Source: Deltaproteobacteria bacterium (GTDB taxonomy: Bacteria; Desulfobacterota; Syntrophia; Syntrophales; Smithellaceae). Taken from it: a DNA stretch of 51,567 nt. Of this stretch, positions 26,564-35,800 are shown piece by piece. Where the stretch lies: contig JANYAY010000021.1 of the NCBI GenBank assembly GCA_025361065.1, forward strand, positions 1 to 51,567, given 5' to 3'. Each line of letters starts with the position of its first letter. Positions within the stretch are counted from its first letter, which is position 1. The notes under the pieces were generated by a model. The model worked only from the letters and a program-made list of their open reading frames with translations. It did no database searches and was not told where the DNA came from. Both the position numbers and the translations under genes were made by a program.

Positions 26564-28141
26564 TCATCCGGCTGCTCTCCTCCCGGCAATACGTCCCATG
26601 GTGAAGCAGTCGCCGATCGCCGTGCCGCTCAAGGGATACATATGCGGGAAAGAAAAGCCGGAGGCATTTCCCGCTGCATAGAGACGTTTAATCGGTTCGT
26701 CTTTGGCATCGACAACCTCTCCATGGATGTTGATCTTGGGTCCGCCTGCCGTCCCCCAAAGACCCGGGTAGCCTTTCAAGGCATAGAAGGGTGCGCTGTC
26801 GATGGGCACGAGTCCCAGTTCCCGACCAAACTCGGGATCTTTTTTCTCCGCACAGAAACGGTTCCAGTTGGCGACGGTTTTCTCCAGCACCGCCGGTTCA
26901 ATGCCAATTTTCCGGGCCAGCTCACTTATACTATCCGCTTTGAGTATCCATCCTTTGGCAATTTCCTCGCTGTTGTCCGCGCTCCACTTATAAATGGGCT
27001 TGCCCATCGGGACAGGCGTTCCTGCGGGAGCTTTAGTTCTCGCTTTCTCGTCAAAGATACCCCAGCAGGGGAGATTCGCAAAGTCAAACTTAACCGGGTC
27101 GTAGTTGTACATCGCCTTAGCCGGGACATCATAGGAACCTTGCGCCTCGTCAAAGAACCTTTCGCCATATTTACTCACGAAAATTAAGGACCCAAAAAGG
27201 CCAGCGGCCAGCTTCAGCATGGAAGGATAGGCGACGGGTACTTCCGGGAACTTATGACAGATTGTCGCTGAAGTGCCCGTCATGTGCCAGAGTGCAGCCC
27301 CCGTTTTTGACGAAAGCTTTATCGCATCTCCCGTGTTGCCCGGATTCCCCACGGAATAGTTGGGATACGCCGCAAGGAAATTCTGCTTCATCGACTCATT
27401 GTAATCGAACCCGCCGCAGGTGAGGATAACGCCTTTTTTGGCTTTGATGGAGACACTCTTGCCGCCCTTTTGAACGACGACGCCGGTGACCTCGATCTTG
27501 CCGGGGGCATTGCCCTGTGTGACGAGTTCCACGACGCTCGAGTTGTACATTACTTCGATTTTTCTCTTGGCTACCGCATCAGAGAGAACCTGCCAAAGTG
27601 CGACTCCCGATGTGTCCGGCTTCAACTGCCAGGAAGTATAAGCTGCCTCAGCTCCTTTCACATCAAACCACCCCTTTACGGTAATAGAGAGGTCCTTTGC
27701 GCCCAGAGAGCGTATCCATTTCTCATTCTTCATCGCCTCTTTTACCCAGACAGAAATACGCTCCTTGTCAACGTCGAAATATTTATCACCGCCTGCTTTG
27801 GCACAATACATAAGATAATCGATGGCGCCTTGTTCATCCTGGGGGCTCACAAAAAAACCGCCCGACATATAAGTGGAGCCTCCCCCTTTTTCATTTTTTT
27901 CCAGGATGACGACCTTTTTGCCGGCATCATGTGCCGTGATTGCCGCCGCTGCACCGGCACCACCGTAGCCTACGACCACAACATCTGCCTCGCCGTGCCA
28001 GCGGGCTTCCTTCTTCTGCGCCGCCATCGCTTCGCCCGACACGGCCAAACCGCCCAGAGCCGTAGCGCCAATTCCGATTGCCGCCGTTTTTAGAAAGCCT
28101 CGTCTATTGATCTCTTTGCCTTTTTCCTTTTCACCGGCCAT
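26564..28141 (-). CDS. Tat-exported flavoprotein of the fumarate reductase/flavocytochrome c family
   Basis: The 525-residue protein begins with a twin-arginine signal (NRRGFLK, Arg13-Arg14, then a hydrophobic stretch ending AMA at about 40). The FAD dinucleotide site follows (VVVVGYGGAGAAAA, about 54-67, ending VVILEKN), and a C-terminal flavin-closing segment LYAAGNASGFSFPHMYPLSG. It is a soluble periplasmic reductase that probably takes electrons from the tetraheme cytochrome encoded just upstream. Fumarate, methacrylate, acrylate and urocanate are possible acceptors; the sequence does not decide. Separate flavin and heme subunits resemble the methacrylate reductase arrangement. It starts 81 bp after the cytochrome gene ends. 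Confidence 0.87.
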   Translation of the reverse strand: MAGEKEKGKEINRRGFLKTAAIGIGATALGGLAVSGEAMAAQKKEARWHGEADVVVVGYGGAGAAAAITAHDAGKKVVILEKNEKGGGSTYMSGGFFVSPQDEQGAIDYLMYCAKAGGDKYFDVDKERISVWVKEAMKNEKWIRSLGAKDLSITVKGWFDVKGAEAAYTSWQLKPDTSGVALWQVLSDAVAKRKIEVMYNSSVVELVTQGNAPGKIEVTGVVVQKGGKSVSIKAKKGVILTCGGFDYNESMKQNFLAAYPNYSVGNPGNTGDAIKLSSKTGAALWHMTGTSATICHKFPEVPVAYPSMLKLAAGLFGSLIFVSKYGERFFDEAQGSYDVPAKAMYNYDPVKFDFANLPCWGIFDEKARTKAPAGTPVPMGKPIYKWSADNSEEIAKGWILKADSISELARKIGIEPAVLEKTVANWNRFCAEKKDPEFGRELGLVPIDSAPFYALKGYPGLWGTAGGPKINIHGEVVDAKDEPIKRLYAAGNASGFSFPHMYPLSGTAIGDCFTMGRIAGRRAAG

Positions 28142-28222
28142 TTGACACCTCCCTTTTCTGCCTGGTTTTTTCCCGACATCCTTTGCTTCTCTCCACCGAT
28201 CCCGGACGTATTGTTTTGTCCT

Positions 28223-28657
28223 TTACGGCACTTTCATTTCAAAGACGTGGCACTTATTGCAAAACAAGACTGATTCCTTGTGCTCCTTGTGGCATTTGCC
28301 GCATAGAAGATCGCCCACATGTGACTTGTGCGGATTGTGTGCGGCTTCGGCAGGTGTTGCTTTCTTACCCATATCGCCATGGCAACTACTGCACTTTTCC
28401 GCCTGAGGCGTTGTGGAGGGCTCGGCTGACTCGTGACAAACAATGCATTTTACCCCTTTGCGGGCATGCTTCTCGAGCCGTAAAGTCGGACTGGATTTGG
28501 ACAGGGCGGCATCAGGTTGGCGCATTGGAACGGGATTGGATGTATCCTTACCGGGGATGTTTTGCTCCGCGGGGCGGTCCGCCGCTCCCAGATAGAGCGG
28601 GATCAGGAAAAAGACGCCAATCAGAAACGAAATAATGGTAAGCTTCCGAATATTCAT
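28223..28657 (-). CDS. Periplasmic tetraheme c-type cytochrome
   Basis: The 144-residue product has a signal peptide (about 7-25) and four CXXCH heme sites: CIVCH (71-75), CSSCH (89-93), CGKCH (119-123) and CNKCH (133-137). It resembles the tetraheme part of flavocytochrome c3 and should deliver electrons to the flavoprotein gene downstream. An ATG at 28660 directly before is equally possible. An ATG at 28702 would start inside a repeat and is rejected, since AAAGGTGAG lies just before the two ATGs used here. The promoter is at 28816-28845, and a ~100-bp repeat fills much of the leader. Confidence 0.88.
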   Translation of the reverse strand: MNIRKLTIISFLIGVFFLIPLYLGAADRPAEQNIPGKDTSNPVPMRQPDAALSKSSPTLRLEKHARKGVKCIVCHESAEPSTTPQAEKCSSCHGDMGKKATPAEAAHNPHKSHVGDLLCGKCHKEHKESVLFCNKCHVFEMKVP

Positions 28658-28690
28658 CATACTCACCTTTCCGCAGCCGGTTGTTCTTTT

Positions 28691-28793
28691 TATCCCGCTC
28701 ACGCGGGATGAGCGTTAATTCTCGTGAGCTCGCTCGCGATATAATTGACGTTCATTTCATATCTCAAAAGCGAGCCAGCGAGGTGGTTGATTA
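28691..28793 (+). repeat. Dispersed multi-hairpin repeat, copy A
   Basis: This ~100-bp unit occurs again inverted at 45415-45516. Shared blocks are GCTCACGCGGGA, GAGCGTTAAT, GCGATATAAT, GACGTTCATTTCATA and GAGGTGGTTGATT. It can fold into at least two hairpins: TCCCGC/GCGGGA with a 4-base loop, and CGTGAGC/GCTCGCG. It lies between the promoter and the start of the cytochrome gene, so it should be transcribed as part of that gene's leader. Confidence 0.8.
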
Positions 28794-28815
28794 AAATATG
28801 GTTCTCTTTAACGGA

Positions 28816-28845
28816 AGTATAGGACAGCACACTCCTCCATGTCAA
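28816..28845 (-). promoter_or_regulatory. Sigma70-type promoter (TTGACA-N18-TATACT)
   Basis: On the minus strand TTGACA (28845-28840) and TATACT (28821-28816) are 18 bases apart. It should drive the cytochrome and flavoprotein genes. The untranslated leader would be about 150 nt and would include repeat copy A. Confidence 0.7.
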
Positions 28846-28904
28846 TGGAATAATTACCAAAAAAGTGCCGAATGACCTGCCTGTGATTAATGATACATTT
28901 TAAC

Positions 28905-28922
28905 TATCAGATAAAACTGATA
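28905..28922. promoter_or_regulatory. Short operator-like palindrome
   Basis: TATCAG and CTGATA (28905-28910 and 28917-28922) flank an AT-rich 6-base centre. The position, between the divergent cytochrome and cti genes, fits a repressor site, but an 18-bp palindrome could be chance. The rest of the gap up to 29121 shows no gene. Confidence 0.25.
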
Positions 28923-29121
28923 TTAATGCTGGCGCTTGGCCTGGATAAGGGCTATAAGAAGAAATAGTCCTTGCCTGCAGCATCTAACGTGAAACAAGAA
29001 GAGCTGGTCAGATTAGATCCTCAATGTCCTGACTCTGTAGAAGCACTTTAGTTACAGTTTCCATTACCATTTAAGCATCAATGCCACGAAAATATTGTTC
29101 CGTTTTAAGGGGGAGTAATCC

Positions 29122-31479
29122 ATGAGGAATGTTGCAGCTGTTGTTTTGGTTATGGCCGCACTTATTGTCGGATGTTATTCGGCGAAAGTTTTGGCGCCGG
29201 TGGCTTTCCAAATCCCGACGAGAAATATAGATTACCTCAAGGAAGTAAAACCAATACTGGACAGGCGCTGTGCCGTTTGCCATTCCTGTTACAATTCGCC
29301 CTGTCAGCTGAAGCTCGACTCTTTTGAGGGGTTGGATCGTGGCGCCACAAAAAAGGCCGTTTACAATGGCTCGCGACTGACGTCCATGGACCCAACACGT
29401 CTCTTCACAGACGCTCAATCGACCGGGGAGTGGCGTCGGAAAGAGTTTTTCAGCGTTACCGACAGTAAGGTTTCCGGCGGGTCCAATGACTCTGTCATGA
29501 TCGAAATAATTTCCCATAAGATGAATAATCCGAAAAGTATCGGGGAGTATAAGCCGGAAGCCGATGACCTGACCTGTTCGGAGAACAAGGAAGAGCTGGG
29601 AGGGTATCTGGAAAAACACCCGAATCGAGGTATGCCTTTCGGTTTTCCTCCGTTAAAACAAGATGAATTCGATATTGTTGCAGGCTGGCTGGGCCAGGGT
29701 GCCAGGGGACCTGATGCCGCCGAGCAGAAGATGCTAACCTCACCCAAAGCAAGCGACGCCGTCGCCATAAAACAGTGGGAGATTTTTTTTAACCTCGATG
29801 ATGCCAAACACGCCATGACGGCACGCTATATTTATGAACATCTTTTCCTGGCTCATTTAAAATTCGGCACACCAACTCTTGAGTATTACGAACTCGTCCG
29901 CTCGAAGACCGCACCCGGCAAGCCCATTGATTTGATTGCCACCGTGCGTCCTTATGACGACCCCGGTGTTGAGCGCGTCTATTATCGTTTCAGAAAGATT
30001 CATTCCACAATCGTCCATAAAACTCATATGGTATTTGAACTCGATGATGCCAAGCTGCGGCGATTCGAGGAACTTTTTATCCAGCCGCAATGGCTACAGA
30101 CCCCGCACCAGGAAGGATATGAAACGAAACTGAGCGCCAATCCTTTTGTAGCATTTGAACAGATCCCCCCCCGATCACGCTATCAGGTCTTATTGGACAA
30201 CGCACATTATATCATCATGACCTTTATCCACGGTCCGGTCTGTAAGGGTCAGATTGCCCTTAATGTGATCAACGATCATTTCTGGATCATGTTTATGGAT
30301 CCCGATCATGATCTTGCCACTTTGTATCCGGCCTTCCTGAAGCTGCAAAGCAAAAGCCTGCGCATGCCCATTGAAATGGGCAGCGACACGCGAATCTTTA
30401 ATGCACTGAAAGATGAACATAGAAAAGCAGCCGCGGAGTTTTATAAAGACCGGCAGGACTATTACATGTCCCACCACTACACCGGTCTTGGCTATGAGTC
30501 CGTCTGGAAGGGCAATAATGCCTCTGACGCTCCGCTGCTTACCGTCTATCGCCATTTCGACAGCGCCTCCGTGTATAAGGGGGCGTGGGGAAACCTGCCC
30601 AAAACAATGTGGATTATTGACTATCCCTTGTTGGAGCGTATCTATTACGCGCTCGTTGCCGGATTTGATGTATATGGCAATGCCGGCCACCAGTTGGCTC
30701 TCCGGTACTATATGGATCAACTGCGTGTTGAAGGCGAGAGCTACTTTCTGGAATTAATGCCTCAGTCAAAAAGAAATGCGATCATGCAGTCGTGGTATCA
30801 GGGGGTTGATCTGGAGAAGATTCATTACTATCCTTCGGCGATGCCGGCGAAAATTTCCTTCCGCAGTAATGACCCGAAGCGCGAGTTCATAGAATATGTC
30901 GTGAACAAGCATATTTTGCCTCAAACAAAAATTGCTTTTGATCCCGTGAACTATGATCAGACAGGAACCGGCTATACGCCGCTGCCTGAGAAATTTAAAA
31001 CCAACGATGACTACCTGAAGGCTTTTCGTTCTATTACCAAACCGGGCATGCCCTTTTTCTCCTTGGCCAAAGACTATAATGCCAACGTTATTTACACGAG
31101 AATACGCCTGAAAAACGGAAAAGATCTGGCGTTCTCCATCGTGATCAATCAATGGCACAACAATGTTACCCATCTGTTCAGTGAAAAAGGCGAGCTGGAT
31201 ATATCCAAGAACAGTGCTGATTTTCTTTGGGGCCTCATCGGATCATACCCCAACTACTTCTTTGATGTCCAGGAAGGGGACCTGCCGGACTTTTTCGATA
31301 TCCTCGCCCATTATGAGAAAGGCCCGAGAGACGAAGCGAGGCTGGCCAAATACGGCATTAACAGAGCGGAGGACCGCCTCTGGGATGCGTACGACTGGTT
31401 TCAAAAACGCTTTTATGAAGACGAACCGGTGCATGCGGGACTGTTCGATTTGAACCGCTACTACTACCTGGCTCGCTAA
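29122..31479 (+). CDS. cti: Fatty acid cis/trans isomerase
   Basis: Cti converts cis-unsaturated fatty acids of membrane phospholipids into trans forms without saturation, a fast response to solvents or heat that rigidifies the membrane. The 785-residue length is that of the family. A hydrophobic export signal ends in IVGC (Cys18), a good lipobox, so the protein may be lipid-anchored in the periplasm. The single cytochrome c heme site is C50-A-V-C53-H54, in the segment ILDRRCAVCHSC, followed by more cysteines at 56 and 61. The remaining domain matches the Cti family in several blocks such as SRYQVLLDNAHYIIMTFIHGP. GGGGGAG lies before the ATG. Confidence 0.9.
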   Translation: MRNVAAVVLVMAALIVGCYSAKVLAPVAFQIPTRNIDYLKEVKPILDRRCAVCHSCYNSPCQLKLDSFEGLDRGATKKAVYNGSRLTSMDPTRLFTDAQSTGEWRRKEFFSVTDSKVSGGSNDSVMIEIISHKMNNPKSIGEYKPEADDLTCSENKEELGGYLEKHPNRGMPFGFPPLKQDEFDIVAGWLGQGARGPDAAEQKMLTSPKASDAVAIKQWEIFFNLDDAKHAMTARYIYEHLFLAHLKFGTPTLEYYELVRSKTAPGKPIDLIATVRPYDDPGVERVYYRFRKIHSTIVHKTHMVFELDDAKLRRFEELFIQPQWLQTPHQEGYETKLSANPFVAFEQIPPRSRYQVLLDNAHYIIMTFIHGPVCKGQIALNVINDHFWIMFMDPDHDLATLYPAFLKLQSKSLRMPIEMGSDTRIFNALKDEHRKAAAEFYKDRQDYYMSHHYTGLGYESVWKGNNASDAPLLTVYRHFDSASVYKGAWGNLPKTMWIIDYPLLERIYYALVAGFDVYGNAGHQLALRYYMDQLRVEGESYFLELMPQSKRNAIMQSWYQGVDLEKIHYYPSAMPAKISFRSNDPKREFIEYVVNKHILPQTKIAFDPVNYDQTGTGYTPLPEKFKTNDDYLKAFRSITKPGMPFFSLAKDYNANVIYTRIRLKNGKDLAFSIVINQWHNNVTHLFSEKGELDISKNSADFLWGLIGSYPNYFFDVQEGDLPDFFDILAHYEKGPRDEARLAKYGINRAEDRLWDAYDWFQKRFYEDEPVHAGLFDLNRYYYLAR

Positions 31480-31507
31480 AATATTCACACATTTGCCTGC
31501 ACTGCCG

Positions 31508-32680
31508 TCAAACGCGTTCGAAAATTGTCGCCGGCGCCTGACCGCCGCCGGTGCATAAAGTCACCAGCGCATACTTTGCTTTTCTTCTCTGCAACTCGTG
31601 GATTGCCGTAATGGTCAGACGGCATCCCGAATTGCCCACCGGATGCCCCAGGGCCATGGCGCCGCCGTTGACGTTCAGTTTATTCAGATCGGCCTTCAAT
31701 TCTTTCGCCCAGGCCAGGGGAATGGGCGCGAACGCTTCGTTGACCTCAAAAAGGTCGATATCATCCATTTTCAATCCGGCTTTTTTCAATACCACAGGAG
31801 TAACCGGAATGGGACCCGTCAGCATAAGAACCGGGTCCGAACCGACAACGGCGTTGGCAACTATTCGGGCCATCGGCTGCAGTTTAAGTTCTCTAACTTT
31901 CTCTTCGCTCATGAGAATAACTGCCGATGATCCGTCCGTAATAGTGCTCGAAAGGCCGGGCGTCAGCCATTCGCTATTGGGCAACACTTTCAGAGATTCG
32001 AGCTTTTCGAGCGTTGTGTCCGGTCTGATGGTCTCATCGGAATCCCTGGTGATCTCGTTGCCCTCTTTATCGAGTCCTTTCATGGGCATTATTTCTTTTT
32101 TAAAATATCCACCCTGTGTCGCCTGATGGGCTTTCTGATGACTCGCGACGGCAAACTGCTGACACTCCTGCTTGGTAATGCCGTATTTGTTGGCGATCTT
32201 CTGGGCGGATGCTATTTGATCGGGAATGCCGAATCTTTCGATATATGCCGGCGTAATCGGATGGTTCATCGGCTGGCCTGTATACAACGTACCGTTCATG
32301 TCGGACATGATGGTATATTTCGACATAATCTCGCAGCCGCTGGCAATGACAACGTCCATGTTGCCGGAGGCGATCATCATGTGTGCGATCTGAATAGCCG
32401 TGAGACTGCTGCCGCATTGCCTGTTGACCGATACTCCGGGAGTAGAGATAGGCAGTCGGGAGGCAAGGATTCCCATTCGCGCGATATTGAACCCCTGCTC
32501 GCCTAATTGATACACGCACCCGGTAACAACTTCATCCACCAGCCCCGGATCGAGATCTATCCGCTGGAGAACCTCATCTAAAACCACCCCTAAGAGATCC
32601 GGCGCAGTGTATTTGCGCAGATATCCGTTATGACGCCCGATGGGCGTTCGCGCAGCACTTACTACAAATACATCTTTCAT
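31508..32680 (-). CDS. Thiolase (acetyl-CoA acetyltransferase family)
   Basis: The 390-residue thiolase has the nucleophile Cys89 in VNRQCGSS, the segment NEAFAPIPLAWAK, the catalytic His in NVNGGAMALGHPVGNSG, and the second Cys in CTGGGQ. It either joins two acyl-CoA units or cleaves beta-ketoacyl-CoA during fatty acid or aromatic acid degradation; the direction cannot be told. The upstream in-frame start at 32758 is rejected, since CAGGAGGCG lies just before the ATG at 32680 and the family N-terminus is MKDVFVVSAARTPIG. It stands alone with its own promoter and is convergent with cti. Confidence 0.93.
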   Translation of the reverse strand: MKDVFVVSAARTPIGRHNGYLRKYTAPDLLGVVLDEVLQRIDLDPGLVDEVVTGCVYQLGEQGFNIARMGILASRLPISTPGVSVNRQCGSSLTAIQIAHMMIASGNMDVVIASGCEIMSKYTIMSDMNGTLYTGQPMNHPITPAYIERFGIPDQIASAQKIANKYGITKQECQQFAVASHQKAHQATQGGYFKKEIMPMKGLDKEGNEITRDSDETIRPDTTLEKLESLKVLPNSEWLTPGLSSTITDGSSAVILMSEEKVRELKLQPMARIVANAVVGSDPVLMLTGPIPVTPVVLKKAGLKMDDIDLFEVNEAFAPIPLAWAKELKADLNKLNVNGGAMALGHPVGNSGCRLTITAIHELQRRKAKYALVTLCTGGGQAPATIFERV

Positions 32681-32728
32681 GAAACGCCTCCTGTTTTGGT
32701 TTATAAAGCATTGCCTTTTCGCGGAGGA

Positions 32729-32758
32729 ATCATAAATCAATTCGACCTGGTATGTCAA
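32729..32758 (-). promoter_or_regulatory. Sigma70-type promoter (TTGACA-N18-TATGAT)
   Basis: On the minus strand TTGACA (32758-32753) is followed after 18 bases by TATGAT (32734-32729), about 50 bases before the thiolase start codon. It lies in the gap between the permease operon and the thiolase gene. Confidence 0.65.
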
Positions 32759-32794
32759 TGGAAGAATGACCGGAAAACAACCAATACCATTTTC

Positions 32795-33964
32795 CTATAT
32801 TGCCCTCAGCGCATCCACAATATTCATGCGAGAGGCTCTGATGGCAGGAAGAAAACCGCCAACCAAACCCATGAGACTGGAGAAAATCAGCGATTCCAGA
32901 ACAATCTTTGCGCTCAACTGAAATTTGAAAGCAAGGGTAGAAAAAGATTGAAAGCTCATAAAAGTTGATACGGTAAGATTCTGCATGAAAGAAGCAAAAA
33001 TAAGGCCGATGCAGCCGCCGACAAAACCCAGCAACAATGATTCCATGAGGAAGGCTGCGAGAATATTGCGGCGCCGAAAACCAATCGCCCGCAAAGTGCC
33101 GATTTCATTGGTGCGATTAGCTACGGCGGCATACATGGTGATCATTGCCCCGATAATCGCTCCTAAAGAAAATATTATGGTAATCGTCATCCCGAGAATG
33201 CGAACAAACTTAGCCATATCCTCCGACTGTTCCTGATAGTATTTTACTTCCCGTTTTGCTTCGAGCGTCAGGCGCGGGTCGGATTCGATCCGCGCTTTCA
33301 GAGCCACAAATGTTCCGGCATCCTGCAACCGGAAAGTCAATGAGGAATAAACCATCCGGCGGAATGCCGGCATGACCTGATGGACATCGCCCCATATTTC
33401 TGAACTAAAGCCGGTATTGCCGGCATCGAAAATGCCCACGACAACCCAGTCGCGCACTGCAAAATGCAGCACATTATTAATTTCACAATTCTGAAACTGG
33501 TTGGCTATGCCGTTGCCGACAATCACTTCATTGGTTCCGGGTCGGGCCATTCGTCCGGCAACAATTGTTAATTGAGGCCTCAAGGCCAGAGAATTTTCCG
33601 TAATGCCCCGGATAATTATATTGGAAGACTTTTTGCTGTCCTTTTTGAGCAGGTTAATCAGGACGACAGATTCTTTGGTCAGGAGCTTAGTTCCATTGAC
33701 GCCCACAGCTATTTCCGGATACGATTCAATGAGAGAGGCATCGCTGTATAGAACATAGCTTTGCATTTCCGCACCGGACCCTTTCCGGCTGACGATAACG
33801 TTGTCATACGAACCTGTGTCCACCAGCGTCTTCTGAAATCCATCGGCAAACATGAGAACGGCGGCAAAAACAAAGACCACCAGCGCCATGCCGGAAGCTG
33901 TTAATATGGTTGTCAGCCGGCGTGTCCAGAGGTTGCGAAAGCTATAGGAAAAGGGAATTGCCAT
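32795..33964 (-). CDS. FtsX/MacB-like ABC transporter permease (distal)
   Basis: The 389-residue permease has one N-terminal membrane helix (about 18-40), a large periplasmic domain (about 45-240) and three C-terminal helices (about 255-380). This is the MacB/LolC/FtsX layout. The family couples ATP hydrolysis in the cytoplasm to movement of lipoproteins, lipids or peptides in the periplasm, not to passage through the membrane. It starts 2 bp after the preceding permease, so the two are translated together and probably form a heterodimer with the shared ATPase. Its last ~60 codons exist also as a decayed copy at 26131-26310. Confidence 0.9.
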   Translation of the reverse strand: MAIPFSYSFRNLWTRRLTTILTASGMALVVFVFAAVLMFADGFQKTLVDTGSYDNVIVSRKGSGAEMQSYVLYSDASLIESYPEIAVGVNGTKLLTKESVVLINLLKKDSKKSSNIIIRGITENSLALRPQLTIVAGRMARPGTNEVIVGNGIANQFQNCEINNVLHFAVRDWVVVGIFDAGNTGFSSEIWGDVHQVMPAFRRMVYSSLTFRLQDAGTFVALKARIESDPRLTLEAKREVKYYQEQSEDMAKFVRILGMTITIIFSLGAIIGAMITMYAAVANRTNEIGTLRAIGFRRRNILAAFLMESLLLGFVGGCIGLIFASFMQNLTVSTFMSFQSFSTLAFKFQLSAKIVLESLIFSSLMGLVGGFLPAIRASRMNIVDALRAI

Positions 33965-33966
33965 TT

Positions 33967-35124
33967 TTACTGTATTCTCCTCAAACCATCGGCAATGCGG
34001 ATATTAATGGCCTGCCAGGTGGGAAACAAGGCCGAAATGAATGCAATAATCAATGCAGCGGCAATATCGAGATAAATGGTTTTAGGCTGTATGATAAACT
34101 CCGGAAAAGTTGATCCGACAGTCCGGGAAAAAATACTGGCCGCAGGAAAGGTCAAAGCGATACCCAGAATGCAGCCCAATGCACTGATAACAAAAGATTC
34201 TCCGAAGATTATTGTGGCGATGTGGCGTCCACCGAAGCCCATCGTCTTCATCACCGCATACTCGCCGATTCTTTCCCTCGTCGTCATGGCCATGGTATTA
34301 GCCATAACTGCCATAATAATAATGATGATGATATAAGATACTATTTGAATGGCGACAATAATAGCCTCCATCATGGATATAAAGTGCAGGGCAAATAACT
34401 TTTCCGATTCAGTAAGAGTTTCCGCATAAGAGTTTTTAAAGAGTTTGTCTACAGCAATGGCCACATCCGTTGCTTTATCGGGGTCTTTGACGGAAATGAA
34501 AAAAAAGCCGACCTGATCGGCACGCGGCTTGACTGTTTTTTTCATTTTTTCATTGAGGTAATCGTACTGAAAGAAAAATTGGGTTTCATCGGTATTCTTA
34601 TCACGGCCTTTATAAATACCGCGAATGGTGAAATCCCACTTGCCGGTAAAAATTGTTCCATCAAGCGTAACGGTATCCCCGACTTTCCAGCCAAAGCGGG
34701 CGGCGGTTTTCCGGCCGACGACGCAACCCTTGCGATCTTTGATAAACGCCATTTTTTCCACCGGAGTTAATAGAAATTCCGGGCACATTTCCAGAAAGGT
34801 GGCCGGTTCATAAGCAAAGTTGGGAAAGAAATTCTTTCTGTCTTTATAGATGCCGCCAAACCACCAGCCGGGTGTAACTGCTTTTACCCCATCGATCATC
34901 CGGATTTTTTCTTTATAGGAAAGAGGCATCGGGTGGGCAAGCGAGATGGCATTGCGAGTTACCAGACGGCTGGCTGATGAGGCATCAATTCCGGAATACC
35001 AGGCGGTGAGAACTGTCCGCAAAAGCCCGAAGGCCAGGATGGCAATGGTTATGCCCAGGATAGTCAGGAAGCTCCTAAGCTTATGGCGGAAGGCATTTCT
35101 AAGGAGCAGCTTGAGTATCAGCAT
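33967..35124 (-). CDS. FtsX/MacB-like ABC transporter permease (proximal)
   Basis: The 385-residue protein has the same layout as its partner: helix at about 15-37, periplasmic domain (about 40-245), then three helices. The motif TTRERIGEYAVMKTMGF after the second helix is the coupling region of the family that touches the ATPase. Its start overlaps the end of the ATPase gene by 26 bases, and the second permease follows after 2 bp. It should be the first half of a permease heterodimer. Part of it (near bases 34376-34465) is copied in the pseudogene at 26311-26403. Confidence 0.9.
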   Translation of the reverse strand: MLILKLLLRNAFRHKLRSFLTILGITIAILAFGLLRTVLTAWYSGIDASSASRLVTRNAISLAHPMPLSYKEKIRMIDGVKAVTPGWWFGGIYKDRKNFFPNFAYEPATFLEMCPEFLLTPVEKMAFIKDRKGCVVGRKTAARFGWKVGDTVTLDGTIFTGKWDFTIRGIYKGRDKNTDETQFFFQYDYLNEKMKKTVKPRADQVGFFFISVKDPDKATDVAIAVDKLFKNSYAETLTESEKLFALHFISMMEAIIVAIQIVSYIIIIIIMAVMANTMAMTTRERIGEYAVMKTMGFGGRHIATIIFGESFVISALGCILGIALTFPAASIFSRTVGSTFPEFIIQPKTIYLDIAAALIIAFISALFPTWQAINIRIADGLRRIQ

Positions 35125-35800
35125 TGTATAAGATTCCCTTGTCCAGATGCGAGATAATGTGGGCCTTGCCTGCCGCCCGCGGATCGTGGGTAACCATGAT
35201 AATGGTCATTTTTGATTCCGCATTCAGGCGTTCCAGTAAATCCAATATTTCTTCGGCGGAGGTGCGGTCGAGATCGCCGGTAGGTTCATCGGCGACTAAA
35301 ATTGTGGGATCGGTCACCAGCGCCCGGGCGATGGCCACCCGCTGCTGTTCACCGCCGGACAATTGATTGGGATAATGATCGGCCCTGTGCGTCAGATTGA
35401 CTATCCGCAGCGCCATTTCGACATGTGTTCGCCAGGCCCTGCGGGGCAGGCTGGTAACATGCAGGGGAAGTTCCACATTTTCATAAGCTGTCAGCACGGG
35501 GATCAGGTTGTAAAACTGGAAGATGAATCCGACATGAGATGCCCGCCACAAGGCCAGTTCAGTCTCCGACATCGTTGTAATCTCGGTATCTTCGATACGA
35601 ATCGTTCCGCTGTCGGCTTTATCGATACCGGCAATTAAATTCAGTAAGGTGCTCTTGCCCGATCCGGATGGGCCCATGAGCGCCATAAATTCGCCATTTT
35701 TGATATCAAGATTTATATCCTGCAAAACAGGTATAACATAGCTACCCCGTTGGTAGCTTTTCTTGATATTCCTGATCTCCACAATCGGGTCATTCATCAT
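35099..35800 (-). CDS. ABC transporter ATPase (MacB/LolD-like)
   Basis: The 233-residue cytoplasmic ATPase has a Walker A motif GPSGSGKST (43-51), the signature LSGGEQQ (147-153), and Walker B ILVADEPTGDLD (167-178). It provides the energy for the two permeases that follow. LolD-type ATPases are short, single-domain proteins like this one. The start overlaps the last four bases of the membrane fusion gene (ATGA), so translation is coupled. The presence of a fusion protein instead of LolA/LolB favours a MacAB-like export system over lipoprotein release. Confidence 0.94.
   Translation of the reverse strand: MMNDPIVEIRNIKKSYQRGSYVIPVLQDINLDIKNGEFMALMGPSGSGKSTLLNLIAGIDKADSGTIRIEDTEITTMSETELALWRASHVGFIFQFYNLIPVLTAYENVELPLHVTSLPRRAWRTHVEMALRIVNLTHRADHYPNQLSGGEQQRVAIARALVTDPTILVADEPTGDLDRTSAEEILDLLERLNAESKMTIIMVTHDPRAAGKAHIISHLDKGILYNADTQAAP

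Noticed and set aside
26381-27187. 268-codon plus-strand open frame opposite the flavoprotein
   Set aside because: It overlaps the flavoprotein's conserved C-terminal half and has no recognisable features.
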